This document shows positions 45,901 through 58,176 of a DNA stretch of 64,000 bases, piece by piece (position 1 is the stretch's first letter; each line of letters opens with the position of its first letter). The notes beneath the pieces are model-generated. The model saw only the letters and a list, made by a program, of their open reading frames with translations, was not told the origin of the DNA and made no database searches. The translations under genes were made by a program, and so were the position numbers. Source of the DNA: Jacaranda mimosifolia (lineage: Eukaryota; Streptophyta; Magnoliopsida; Lamiales; Bignoniaceae); contig CM032133.1 of assembly GCA_018894105.1 (NCBI GenBank), forward strand, positions 16,134,501 through 16,198,500. Direction: 5' to 3'.

Positions 45901-47289
45901 CAACACTCCATCTGAATTAGTTGTAGTTGGATTTATTGACTTGAATAACAATCAATCTTAATAATTAATGCAAACCCTATTTAGGGTTGAAATTTGATTT
46001 TGTATGAGTTTATACATGAATTATCAGGTTATGTATTTGTGCTAGAATTTTATTGTTTGTCTTGAATTTGTGAATTTTTATGGTATAATTAATTAACTAT
46101 GAATTTTATGTATGAATATGTTGGATTTATTTAGATTACTTATCTTCAGTTTCTTCATAAGCATGATTAATTTAGATATGATTTTATGGCTGCTGATTTA
46201 AGCTCAAGAGAGAAATTTTGGTAATTAGACCATGGGTGATTCAACTTAAATGATTGTAAGATCAAGAAATGAACAATCGATTAAGTAGCTAAATGGGATA
46301 TCAAAGTAGTAGGTTTCTAGTGAGGTTTGAGTTAGAGATAACTTGATTCCATTTAGGAGCAGCCATCAGGGTCTTGGGAGAGGGGATGGTGATTAAAAAC
46401 GTATGCTAGTCAATATACCACTCATACAAGCATATTGGAATCAATTAAGGATTAATTGAATAAGTCGAAAGGAACAAAATCAAAGAAATCTTCAATAAGA
46501 ATTTTCTATTAGTTTTATCATTTTAACTAATTGTATTCCATATATCCACATTTCATGCATCTAAATAGTTTGACAAAGTGATAGAGGTATAATAGCTTAT
46601 GTTTAAATAAAAACCCTACTCACCAATTAATTTAATACAAACTTGTTCAACCCCAATTCTTAATAGAAAGCCCCGACTCAGCAAATAATTGACAAAATTT
46701 ATTAATCAAACCTAAATTTTTAAAGAAAACCCAACTCATTGATTAATTCACTTCAAATTTGTTTAAGTCCAATTATTAAAGTATAGCTCAACTTACCAAT
46801 TAGTTCACTAAAAATTAGTCAAGCCCATTTAACATTTTTTTTTACATTATTGTGAAGCTTATTTCTTGTACTAAAGCCAATTCACCAATTCACTACAAAT
46901 TTTGTTGAAGCACAATTCTAAAAATAAGTTGGTGAATTCTTGTAACACCCAATTAGGAGGTGCCTGCTCCCGTTCGAGATGCTATTCATGTTGGATTTCC
47001 AAATAAATTTCTAAATGCAAGATAAGATACCTCCAAATTCTCAATTCAAACAATTCCATAATAACCCAAGTGATAAGCAAGATCATAATCAATGAATAAC
47101 ATCAATGTCAACTAGTCATGCTACAAACTACAAGCTAAACTTGAGTTTCCATAATTTTACAATCACCTAAAGACTCGCGTCGAATATCACAAGCTTTAGC
47201 CTATTACACTTCATCAAAAGATAAAGATGATAGCTTACTGATGAACACACTATTACATTACAAGCATACATACATATCATATTCATACC
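45901..47289. other. Non-coding DNA with a 58-bp tandem repeat
   Basis: No coding sequence. An imperfect minisatellite runs from 46619 to about 46935, with units at 46619, 46677, 46735 and 46792 plus a more distant copy near 46880. Each begins with a form of CTCACCAATTAATT and contains a version of CAAATTTGTTCAAGCCCAAT. Confidence 0.55.
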
Positions 47290-48122
47290 TGATGAGGGTG
47301 TAAACTGTTTAAGGGTAAATTGGGCTAATATCCAATCCAATTAACCAGCATAAAGGTTCAGAAAAGTGCTTGATGAGATAACGGGGTCGAGTCCTATAAC
47401 CAATAGCACACGTCAGGCTTGCTGAGGGGTCCTCAGCTAAGGCACTCCTACACTCAAGTCAGTACTTAATTGATTGGAACTTAGAGCAGTAGAGTGAGGG
47501 CTTTGAATGATAATGAGCATACCTTGTTGAATGGTGGCAATGGGGTATTTATAGCCTTTATGGTGAGGGTGATATATTTATGATGTCCTTGTGCATATAG
47601 AAATGGTTTTTGTCTTTGCCTGGGGGCCTTTACGTCTTGTCCAGCTGGTGTACTATTCTAGGTGGTGCCATTTCCAGCTCCTTAGGATAAGGCGATACAC
47701 AGGAGATGCGCACTACCTTGGCATAGTACAAAATATGGTACTGGCAGTAGCACACACCATTAATGCAGAGGCATGCCGCCTGTTTGAGCATTCAATATGG
47801 CAGAGAGGTGGTCGCATATGTTTGACCTCCTAGGTCAAGGAGAAAATTCACTAGTGAGTCATTTGAGTAGATTCCAGTCGGCACTGTGGAACTATGTTAT
47901 TCAAATATCTCTCAGGATGGATGCTGACTAAGTATCCTCAATCTGGTCGACTGGGCAAGAAGCTAATACTCGTACTAGAGGGAAGGCCCAGTGGGATTGG
48001 GCTTGGATGATAACTTGGTCGACCATCAATGGGTTAGGCTTGACAACTAATTGGGCTGCTCTAAATCGTATCTTTTTCTGGTCGAGCGTTGTTGGATTAG
48101 GCTGTTGGGCTATCCCATATAA
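47290..48122 (-). repeat. 3' LTR of the right gypsy element (833 bp)
   Basis: Begins TGATGAGGGTG and ends GGGCTATCCCATATAA on the plus strand, aligned along its length with 3687-4517. A TATA box (TATAAATACCCC on the minus strand) lies at about 47543-47554, at the position equivalent to that in the other LTR. Confidence 0.8.
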
Positions 48123-48140
48123 TGAGTCCCCCCTACTTGA
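48123..48140 (-). other. Polypurine tract of the right gypsy element
   Basis: On the minus strand AAGTAGGGGGGACTCATT directly precedes the 3' LTR. It would prime plus-strand DNA synthesis. Confidence 0.65.
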
Positions 48141-48377
48141 GAGTCCTAATTGAGATTATCAACGAGAAGGAATGGGGAGTAGCTAATTTGTGGAAAGTGG
48201 GCACCCTCAGTAAGGGCTCAACCTGTTGGTAACGTTTCAACTTTGAAAGTCGACCAGGATTTTAGTGCTTTTAATGCGACTGTTACATTAGCAGTGTGAA
48301 AAGACAACCGACGGAGATGTAATTAATAGCCGGTAGTCGATCGATTTAGCCGGTTGAATTACCTGAGGACTAGAGCT

Positions 48378-48385
48378 TATAAATA
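48378..48385 (+). promoter_or_regulatory. TATA box for the antisense ORF
   Basis: CTTATAAATAGGCGCGG is a near-consensus plant TATA box on the plus strand, 184 bp upstream of the ATG at 48562. It lies inside the element but points opposite to pol, so the extra ORF probably had its own promoter. Confidence 0.5.
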
Positions 48386-48561
48386 GGCGCGGTGAAAGCC
48401 TTCATTTTCACTTTTATAGTATTTTGTGAGGTTGATCTTGCTGTTTTACTGCGTTTTTAGCTAATCGAGTTCTGTCTTAAACTTGCTAATCAAGTATGTG
48501 ATCTGCAATCTCTGAATGAGTTTTAGTTTGTTTATATCTTGATCATATCCTTCTGTAGAAT

Positions 48562-51030
48562 ATGTTGAGAGTATTTGGCGGGGATGGTGGCCAAGGTAGT
48601 GATAATGAGGCTACTAGGTCAGATGTGGGTTCGACCAGGATAGGGGATAGCTCGACTAGCAAGTCAAATGATTTTTCTAGTATAGTTCGACCTCCTTTAG
48701 CAGTTTGGGTGAGTCTCGAGATAATGTGGGGAGTCGTGCTAAGCCGAGTTAGCCTCCAGTATCTCATGGTCGATTGTTTACTCTAGACTATTATAGCGAG
48801 ATCATTTCCAAAATTACAACTGGCGACCTTACATTGCTTAAGTAGTTGTACCATAATCCTTCAAGGTATGAGTTGATCATCCTCAATCTTGCTGATAGGA
48901 TGCATCGACCACCGACTAGGTACATAGCGGTGTTCGAAGAGGCCTTGAAATATAGGCTTAGGTTTCCCCTTTGCTCAGTCCATAATCAATCTACTAACAG
49001 GCCTCCAAGTCTATATAACCTTACTTCTCCCGAATTACTTCTCGACTTTATACAGCTTTGTAGTCCTAATGCACATACATGACCAGTCTCTTACATTTAC
49101 CAACTTTTCCAATCTCTTCCATCTTGTGATGTCATAGAAGTTGGGTATTACTATGGAGTAGGGTTTCTATTATCTAACAGCCCGTCCTCGTCAAAAATTC
49201 TTGGCCAATCCTTCTTCGTCCCATGGCCATGAATAGAAAAGGCATTACTTTTATGTTCGAGCACCATGGGGGATAAGTTTTAACATCCCCAAGGGGTGGT
49301 GGAGGGGGCATGTCGAGATGCTAGGGAATGAGACCCCAACCTGTCGTGATCTAACCTAGTTTGGTCAAATGGAGGCAACTTGGTATATTGAGAAGAGGAA
49401 TTTGGTGTTGATAGGCTTATTCCCTGCTCAGTTGGGTCTGCCTATAAAAGCTTCAAGTTTTTGCTCGATTTTGATATTTTCACTTTTCTTGTTCTCTTGT
49501 AGATCGAGAAGAAATCATGAACTACACTCGACAATAGGTGATGCCACAACCACAAAGAGCCCAGAAGCACTGCCAAACTACTCATCAATAGAATGCTCCT
49601 CCTGCTCGACGGCCGTAAGCTCTGCTACCACCTTCTCCTCAAGCGGCTCGACCAACTACCATAGAGTTTAGTAGCTTTGTGCCTTGTCAAAAGAGGTATG
49701 CAGTTGAGCAACTTGGGCCTGCTCAAAAGAAGGCTGCCGCTGACAAAGGAAAGAAAAATGCTGGGCATCGGCCCAACTACCCAGGGTCGATCTCTTAGGA
49801 TCTCAAGAAGATGATAAGATGTTCCCATTGCTGAAGTTTCCTTCTCTTCGGTTCGAGACTAAGATCAAGTTTAGAATTCTCTGTCCATGATGTTGGTGCA
49901 CTTGACTTGAGTTGTGCCCCTTAAAGTGATGATGGTTGGATAATTTATGTTTGACTAGAAGAAGGTGATGGAATTGGGCTAGCTGGGGGCACTAAATGTG
50001 CTGGCATACCATATTACTATGGTGAGTGCCAAGCCATTTTTTCATTCAAGTCCAACAATCAAAGTGTCTCATAGAATGTATCGACTGAGTTTGTCCCTTG
50101 CCCAGGTCAACCAACTAGGTTACCATTTCTATCGCAGGGCTGAGCTGGCTTTTGGTGATCGAGAAAAGCTCCAAAAGGAGCAGAGTGATGAAGAAGTTGA
50201 GAAGACTCAGCTCGACTCTGCTCAATCGAGGATCAAGCAGCTGACCAAGCAGCTCAAGGACAAAGATGCATAGCTCTTGGCTACTGTGGTCGAGAAAAGT
50301 AAAATGGATGAGCTGCTACTGAAGATTAGAATGGATGTTGAGACTTTATACAACATTGACCAATCGTATGGACAAAATATCACCATGGACTATGCTCGAG
50401 CTATATTTTTCAGAACCCTTCCTGGCATCCACAAAAGGCTGTGCAACAATTTATGTTGTCCTTGACGTTCTAGGATGCTAGTGTTGTCTTTTCAATCGAT
50501 GATGCTAAGGAGGCCTTTGAGAAGGCTATCAAGCAGCTCGAATTCCTAGGGTACCAAATTCTTCCCGAGGATCGAGAGCGGCTCAGTCCAATGCAAATGG
50601 AGTAACTCAAGGACTAGCCCGATGTGCCCATAGTTAACGTGCCCATAGCCGAGGAGAATGTGCTGGCATCTGGATAGGGTGCTGCTCTTCATCTGTGGGA
50701 GGTCGAGGTGGCCAAGAAGTTTGGCTTCATCGATGAGTTTGCATTCGAGATCAAAGATGAAAAATTCAATGTGGCTACTTTCTTTCCTCCCAACGAGCGC
50801 ACCTTCTTACTTGATGAAGCAGGGCCTTCTTAACATGCTGATGTTGTTTATCCTAGCCACTTTCTGTAGTTGAGTAAGAAGTAGAGAGATGCTCGACTGT
50901 GATGCTTGTGCCCTCTAGTGACGAGTTTGATCGAGCTATCGATGAAGTTGCAATTGATCGAGCTACTCGAGTAGGAGGGGAAGGAGCTGGCTCGAGCTAA
51001 GGGCCATAGCTGCATTTGTTATTTTTATGT
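48562..51030 (+). pseudogene. Antisense extra ORF of the gypsy element (Transposase_28-like)
   Basis: This coding-like region runs opposite to pol. After an acidic Ser-rich N-terminus (MLRVFGGDGGQGSDNEATRS), 48846-49082 gives HNPSRYELIILNLADRMHRP and PTRYIAVFEEALKYRLRFPL. The PP-G/RY-A-(Y/F)E-AL-GLRFPL pattern is the signature of the Pfam 'putative gypsy type transposon' domain (Transposase_28). Further on there is a helical, charged segment (EKLQKEQSDEEVEKTQLDSA, QSRIKQLTKQLKDKD) and a C-terminal part with KKFGFIDEFAFEIKDEKFNV. Frameshifts and stops break it, though some gaps could be introns. An AATAAAAAC stretch at about 51108 could end the transcript. Function is unknown; in plants this domain is found in such retrotransposon ORFs. 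Confidence 0.65.
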
Positions 51031-51550
51031 AACTCAAGTTTGGTCGCCCTGTGAGGTGCTTGCTCTGGTTGATCTTGTAATGTTGTAATAGGATGATGAA
51101 AGATATATAATAAAAACTTTTTGCTCATTCAGGTGTACTGATTCTGCTTTTTCTTTGTAATGCTCTTTTATTTTCATTGATTACTTGTATCAACAGATGA
51201 AGAAACCAACGAATTGGTTTCAAATAAGAAGTTGCACATCGCAATATCTCGATAAAGGAAATCGATAATGTATAATCCACTTAGGACCAAGTTAGCGATC
51301 ATTTTTGGGATCAACTTATAAAAGACAAACAAAGTGATCTAATGATATCCGTGTGGACTTAAATCATGTGAAATAAGTTTTGAAATAGTCTTTGTTGTTG
51401 ATTGTGTGGAAGGCTTGAGTTGTCATCTTTGTTCAAATAGGATGTTGATCGTGGGCCAACTTTATTAAGTTCACTTCAAGTTCCCAATCAACGTTGTCGT
51501 TGTATCGATTTGGGCTTGAAGCCATGACTTGGTGTTGAAAATGATTTAGG

Positions 51551-51850
51551 GTCGACTACGGGGTCGACTTAAAGCAATCTTGTCGTTTATCAATTTAGGC
51601 TAGGAACTTTAGTTTACAGCTTGAAACCAATTTGTGGTTGACTATGGGGTCGATCCAGCAATTAACTCGTTTATTAATTTGGGCTAGAAGCCTTAGTTTA
51701 TGGCTTGAAACCTATTTGTGGTCGACTATGGGGTTGATCCAAATGATTAACTCGCTTATTAATTTAGGTTAAAAGCCTTAGTTACGGCTTGAAATCGACT
51801 CTAAATGATCAACTCATTTATAAATTTAGGCTACAAGCCTTAGTTGTTGG
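51551..51850. repeat. Minisatellite, 84-86 bp unit, between pol and the antisense ORF
   Basis: Units start at 51551, 51637 and 51721 (GTCGACTATGGGGTCGATCC-like), with a shortened fourth at about 51794. Each carries TTAATTTAGGCTA-AAGCCTTAGTT-CGGCTTGAAA. The array lies just beyond the pol stop. Confidence 0.75.
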
Positions 51851-51937
51851 TGTGAGCGAATGGCTGCAGAAACATAAGTAGTTTTCATTGATTTGGAATT
51901 ATGTTGTAGTACAGTGGGGTAGTAACATTGGTCTTCC

Positions 51938-54900
51938 TTATACATAAAATTTCTTCAGGTTTATTGCGTTCCATGGTAGAAAGAGCTCATTATTGTTCAT
52001 ATCCGTGAGTCGATAGGCATTATACTTTGCTACCTTGACCACCGGATATGGGCTTTCCCATTTTGGGTTGAGTTTTCCCATATTCTTCGACACTTTGTCC
52101 TTTTTAAAGATAAGGTCCCCTGCTTTGAAGCTCCTTGGTTGGACTCATTTGTTGTAATGTTGTGCCATCTTTGACCAGTATCTTTGCATTATTACATATG
52201 CATGCTGATGTAGCTCATTGATTATCTCGAGATCAAGTTATCTCTCGGAGTTATTCCTGATTGGGTTGTAGTGAATTACTCAAGTAATGTGTTGTATCAA
52301 TTCTATTGGGACGACTTCTTTGGACCCGTAGGCCAAGCTGTAGGGAATATGACCTGTGGTAATTCGAGGAGTGGTTCTATACACCTAAAGCACCCTAGGG
52401 AGGTCATCAACTTGCTCCGATTCCTTCAAGTCGAGCTTTGAGGTGGCTAGGACAGTTCTGTTCGTGACTTCCGTTTGGCCATTGGCTTGAGGGTTCCTAA
52501 CTGAGGTGAAGTGTTGTTGAATCCCTAGCCTTTTGCACCAGTTCCTCGTGCTCTTACTCTGGAATTGCATTCCATTATTTGATATCAAAACTTTGGTATT
52601 TTTTCATGCGAACTTTTGATGGCCACATCGATTATTTTTGGGATTGCCTCTACGTCGACCCACTTTGTGAAATATTTGACTGCAACGATCATGAAAATTC
52701 TTTGGCTTGTAGTTTTTGGGAATGAGCCGACTTTGTCTATCCCTTATTGGTCGAATGGCCACGTAATTCGAACTGGCACTAACATCGATGCGGGTTAGTG
52801 AGGTATGCTGAAGTGGACTTGGCAAGAATGGCACTTTCTAGCAAAATTAATGGCATCTTTCAGCAACATTGGCCAAAAATACCTATTCTTGATGATTTTG
52901 TGAGCCAAAGATCAATCTCCATAGTGGTTGCCACAAATTCCTGAACACAGTTCTTATAAGACCTCTTGGGCCTGTTCTAGTGTCAAGCATCTCAATAGTG
53001 GTCTAGAAATTGATCTTCTATAGAGTTGACCATACTCATCGGGGGTAAACTTCACTGCTCAACCCTGGAGTCTACGTGCTTGTGCTTTATCTTTGGGTAC
53101 GACTCTTTCCTTTAGGTAGAGCTTTATTTCATGTTGCCAGGAGGGGTTTGCTTCATCAATCTGCCCAACCAAGTACTGATCGTGTCCACCTATGGTGGGT
53201 TTTTCGGTGACCAAAAATATTGATGGTTCTATCTCTAGTTCCTTTTGTCAAGTTGGCAAACTTAAAAAATGCATCTGCTCTTTTATTTTCTGGTCGAGTA
53301 ACTTGGCTATGGGTGAACTTTCTGAATCGTTGCTGTAACTCCTTGACCTTAGCTAGATATTTTCTCATCATAGCTTCTTTGGCCTCGAAGTTTCCTTCGA
53401 TTTGCTCTGCTATCAGTTGGGAATTAGTGATACTTGCCAACAGTTCGACTCTTCTATTGATAGCTATCTTTATGCCAGCGAGTAGGGCTTCATATTCTGC
53501 TTCATTATTTGTGATGGGGTAGTCGAGTTTGATTGCAAAGTCGTACTCCTTGGCCTATGAAGAGTGCAGAGAAACACCAATCTTTCCTTCTGAGGATGTT
53601 GCTGAACCGTCGACATGCAGAGTCCATATAAGGGAATCCTAGCTGATCACATCAGAAAGGTCGAGTCTCTCCGCGATAAAGTCTGCTAGCACTTGGGCCT
53701 TTATGGTAGTTTAGGGATGGAAGGTGATGTCAAATTCTCCTAGCTCGATGTCCCATTTCATCAACCTTCTTGAGGTATCTAGCTTTGACAACACTTACTT
53801 CAATGGTTAATTTGTCAAGACAACAATGGAGTGAAATTGGAAGTAAGGCCTCAACTTCCTAGCTGCAATGACCAAAGCGAGAGAAATTTTTCGATTTCCA
53901 TATAGTCATGCTTCGGGTACTATAATGCTCTGCTACTGTAGTAAATAGGTTGATGGGTGCCATTTCTAGTCGAGACCAATATTGAACTGATTGTTGCCAA
54001 TGAGACTATCAAATAAATGTGCAAAACTTCTCTAAGCTTAGGCTGCGTTAGCATCGGGGGGTGTTGAAAGGTATTACTTCAATTCGACCAGGGCCTGGTT
54101 GCATTGTTTTGTCCACTAGAACTTCCTTGTGTTTCTGAGGATTTTGAAAAATAGTAGGCTTTTGTCAGGCTAGCCGGCTAATGAAGCACCCTAGAGCAAT
54201 AATTCTTCCGACTAGGTGTTGAACATCTTTAACTATTCGAGGAGGTGTGACATCCAAAAGGGCCTAGATCTTTTGTTGATTTGCTTTGATGCCTCTTTAA
54301 TTGACCATATAGCCCCAAAACTTGCCTCATCTCACCCCGAACGGACACTTGTTAGGGTTAAGTTTAGTGCCAAATGCTCACAATATTGAAAATGTGTGGT
54401 TAAGGTAGTGATTGTGTCCTTTCTCCGTTTTGACAATCATATCATCGACATAGACCTCTATAGTCCTACCAATCTTATTTTTAAGCATGAAGTTACACCT
54501 ACGTTTTTTAGTCCAAAGGGCATGACTAGAAAATAATAAACATCATTGGGGACCACAAAAGAGGTCTTATCCCTGTCCTCAAGAGCCATGAAAATTTGGT
54601 AATAACTTTGAAACGTATCCATCATGCTCAAAAGATTACAACCAGCTGTAGAGTCAACTAATAAATCTATATGAGGTAGCGGATAAGGATCTCTAGGGCA
54701 AGCTTTATTCAGATCAGTAAAATCATTACACATTCGCCGCTTTTCCTCATTCTTAGGGACAAGGACTACATTACAAAGCCAACTAGGATATTAAATCTCT
54801 ACAATGTATCTTGCTTCTAGAAGTTTGTTGACCTCCTCTTCAATGATCTGGCCTTTCAGCGTTAAAGGTCCCGGTCTACTGCTTAATTGGTTTGAATGAA

Positions 54901-55811
54901 GGATCTGTGTTTAAGTGGTGAACGATGATACTGGGGTCGATTCCTTGGAGGTTGACAGCCTTCCAAGCAAAAAAATAAACATTTCTTCTGAGGAAATTGA
55001 CCATTAGGCACTCCATGTGGCTCTCCAGATCGATTTCAATTCTGGTGGTCTTGTCAGGGTTGCCCAGCTCAAACTCGATGGTCTTGAATTCTCTAACCAG
55101 CTTGACCTTGGTGTCATCTAGCTTTCGCTTCTTGTTCTGTCCCTCATCAGGTTCTGTTACTGAGACGTCCCCCGAGTGTTTTAGTTTTGGTTGAGCCTTC
55201 TATTCATTTACCTTATTTAAAATTGTGTAGCAGCGCCAAGCTTCCTTTATATTGCAAAGAAGCTCACCAGTTCTAGCGATTGTAGGAAACTTGACCTTCA
55301 TATGATAGGTCAAGACCATAGCTCAAAAATCATTTAGCGCTGGTCGCCCAATGATAGCATTGTAAGGAAAGGGTACATCGACGATCAGGTAGTTAACCAT
55401 GAGTGTTCTTCATCGAGGGGCCTCTCCAAATGAAGTGAGCAAGTTTATGGACCCTTTAAGGATAATCTCCATCCCCCCGAGTCCAATTAGTGGGGTGTAC
55501 ATGGGCTAAAATTTTAGCTTCCCCATGTTCATTCTTTTTAAGGTCGATAAGAAAATAATGTTTGCAGAGCTACTGTTGTCGACTAACACCTTCCTGACCT
55601 TAAAGTTAGCTATTTTGATAGACACCAGTAAGGGGCAATCCAACTTGTTGTCAGCTCCCTAATTCTCGATGTGAGAGAGGTCGGTGTCGGAGAAAGAAAT
55701 TGGTTCCACGATGCTTGAGAACTGGAAGACCATTTCAACCAGGGTAGATTTGGTTGATTCTAGCCTCATTTGGTTTTGCATTCTTGCTAATTTAGAGTCT
55801 CCTCCAATCGG
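51938..55811 (-). pseudogene. Ty3/gypsy pol (protease, RT, RNase H, integrase)
   Basis: Domains run from right to left. Protease remnants lie at 55250-55700. RT lies at about 54430-55190, with NDFTDLNKACPRDPYPLPHI then DRDKTSFVVPNDVYYFLVMP. The catalytic YVDD is at 54441-54452 (VYVDDMIVKTE), in another frame. RNase H lies at about 53150-53650, with TNNEAEYEALLAGIK and NSQLIAEQIEGNFEAKEAMM. Integrase lies at 51940-53000: a CHSCQ zinc motif near 52830, KYFTKWVDVEAIPKI, then at 52385-52588 ISNNGMQFQSKSTR and NPQANGQTEVTNR. The second catalytic Asp (normally SDNG) is Asn here. The C-terminus NAINLKKFYV ends at TAA 51938. Many frameshifts make it inactive. A copia element cuts it at 55812. Confidence 0.85.
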
Positions 55812-57977
55812 TAAAGGCACATATAGCACTAGGATCCAATAATCAAAACTATAAAAACTGAAATTAACTAAACATACTAATGATTCAGATTTGGAAAGAA
55901 GATTACCTTGATTTGCTCAAAAACCAAGGAGATGTTGAATATGACTCTAACCGGTATAAACTGTCACACTATAGCAAAACGGATTGGATGTAATGTTTGC
56001 CCGATCCAAACTCCTCAAAAAATTACAAAAAAATTTACATTATCTTCTCAACACCTTGATGAATCTACTGTAAAAAATTCAACTCAAAATGCCATAGGGA
56101 AGTGGTAGAAAAAGAATTGCCAAGCGGACTTCCCTGATAGTGGATCTCCAAAAGTAAGTAATCTAGTTGTCATGCCTCAAATTGTTATGATTCACACACC
56201 AATGCTAGATCCTAATCTCCTTAATATCAACTGGAAAATAGAAAGGAAATTTGCAAAGGTGAAGGATTGATTTGAGGTAGGAAAAGAAGAGAGGAAGTGA
56301 AGCTTGAACACATGAGGTAACACTTTTTAGAGTTGGAGGGAAAATGTGAAAAAATCTAATTGTTCACAATGTGATCAAATGGCTGCCTATCTCCCATCTA
56401 TATCTATATATAGAGTGATGATGGTGTGATGCCAATGTGGCATCACAACTTCCTCAAGGTGAGCGCCAACTTGGCCTTGCAAGTCGGCAAGTTGTAATTT
56501 AAATTTGAATTTGAATTTTGTGTGCATTTCAATTTCATTTGGAATCTAATTTCAAATTAATTAAAATGCCACACCAAATGAACCTTTCATTTGAATTTTC
56601 CCTCCAAAGTAGATTATCTTCATTAATTAAATTAAACACTTTAATTTAATTAATTAACCTTTGACTTAACTCTTAAATCAATTTGCTTAACTCTTTAAGC
56701 TAACTTGACCAATTGATGGTCATGTTGCACAAAATAATTAACTCCTAATTATTGGTCTAATTTAATTACTTAAATTAGTTTACCAATTTAACAATTAAAT
56801 TAATCAAGTCAAAAATGACCTCAATTTTCGCCAACCTCAAAATTAGTCCACTAGGAGTGTTTTTCTAACTATTAGAAAATTCTTCTCATCAAGTAGGAAT
56901 GCAGTTGGCTTTTGTGTATGACCTATTAGGTTCTACCATTCATTAGATATGGGCTTAGAACTCCTTGTGACTTTTGAATATCATATATTCATTTTAGTTT
57001 AAACTCCTTTAAACTAATTGACTCAATTCAATTAATTTTCATTAATTGAAGAGTACCCAATCTACATGGTTGATGTCCAACCTCAAGCCTATGGAGCCCA
57101 ACTAATTGGTCGAAATAAATTCTTTTAGAGAACCATTCTAGCTCTAGCGTACTATGCAAATATGCTGCTTCCGTCTCCTATCTCCCGAAAAAAGCCTAGG
57201 GTAAGATATTTGTCAGCTCCTTAATAGCCTCGATTCCACTTTATGACCTCATCTTTGCAAAACTCCTATTTCAAATGGCCATACTTCCTTGCGCAAGGAC
57301 TCCTTGGAATCGATCATTATAGAATACATAGGAGATGCACTCGCCTTTCACAATGATGAGGAGTCAGATCCCATCTTAGATCTCACAACCTCTTTATCTA
57401 GGTAGCTCATGCCCAATCACTTCCCGAACAACCCGCTACATAGCCGGGGAAAAGTTAAAGCATGATGACCTAAACTAAGGTTACCATGGATCCTCAGGTC
57501 AGAGGACTAGTAATATGCACTTGTGTGAACTAGAGAACTTTGCCACTATCGACTTGCCACTACAACTATCTAGTTGATTCTCCGGGCAGGCCTTCAGTGC
57601 CTTGCTCTCTAACAAGAGCCCACTAATATACACCTATATCTCATATGGTATTGCTCATGAAACAGAGCAACATCCAACCCTTGGATTTATGCATCGCTAG
57701 TGCAAGTCTATCCGAATCTTAGTGCCCTATCTCATAAGATCCTATGACTTGGAAGATTTAAGATCACGATCACGTAAGGCCTATTTCATGATCACCACCG
57801 AGTGTGTGACCAAGTCCCATAGTCTATGTGTGATCTAAAGGCTTCAACCAAATTTCAATGAAGTAAATATATGCATAAGATGGATATGGCCATTTGAAGA
57901 ATGTCATTTAATTAAGATTCTACAAGTGAAATAGTTTACAATGCCAATCTAATTGGCTTGCAGGCACTATTCCAACA
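55812..57977 (-). repeat. 3' LTR of the right copia element (2166 bp)
   Basis: The left border TAAAGGCACATATAG corresponds to TGAAGGCATATGTAG at 63694 (the terminal G has mutated). The right border is ATTCCAACA, next to a polypurine tract. The first 300 bp align with 63694-64000: GATCCAATAAT, AACTGAAATTAACTA, CTAATGATTCA, CCAAGGAGATGTTGAA and TTGATGAATCTACTGTAAA all recur. Differences are common and the right copy has an extra segment of roughly 30 bp. Lengths above 2 kb are long for copia LTRs. Confidence 0.85.
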
Positions 57978-57991
57978 ATCTTCCACTCACC
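57978..57991 (-). other. Polypurine tract of the right copia
   Basis: The minus strand reads GGTGAGTGGAAGATTGTTGG, with the LTR starting at TGTTGG. This matches the common copia form GTGGGAGATTGTTGG. Confidence 0.7.
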
Positions 57992-58176
57992 ATAAATCCA
58001 ATTCCCCATAGCCTTAAGACCCATCTTCTCAAGATGTCCTTCAAAGACCTTTTGCATTTAGGGTTTAAAACAGTGGTTCTGCTATATTCTCTTCTGAGGG
58101 AACCATTTCCACTCAAATGTCACCTCTGTCAAACAATATCATATATCAAATGATAATACATTTATTTGTGTCTGGA

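Larger units (their letters stand above)
47290..55811 (-). mobile_element. Tat-like Ty3/gypsy element, 3' part, with antisense ORF
   Basis: Read on the minus strand the order is: protease, RT, RNase H, integrase, a minisatellite spacer, an extra ORF on the opposite strand, polypurine tract, 3' LTR. Its 5' side (rest of protease, gag and 5' LTR) is displaced by a copia insertion at 55812 and should lie beyond the window. It is the same family as the element at 1-4517: LTRs are 833 and 831 bp, and pol is colinear. Tat-type gypsy elements such as Grande are known to carry antisense extra ORFs in this position. Confidence 0.8.
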
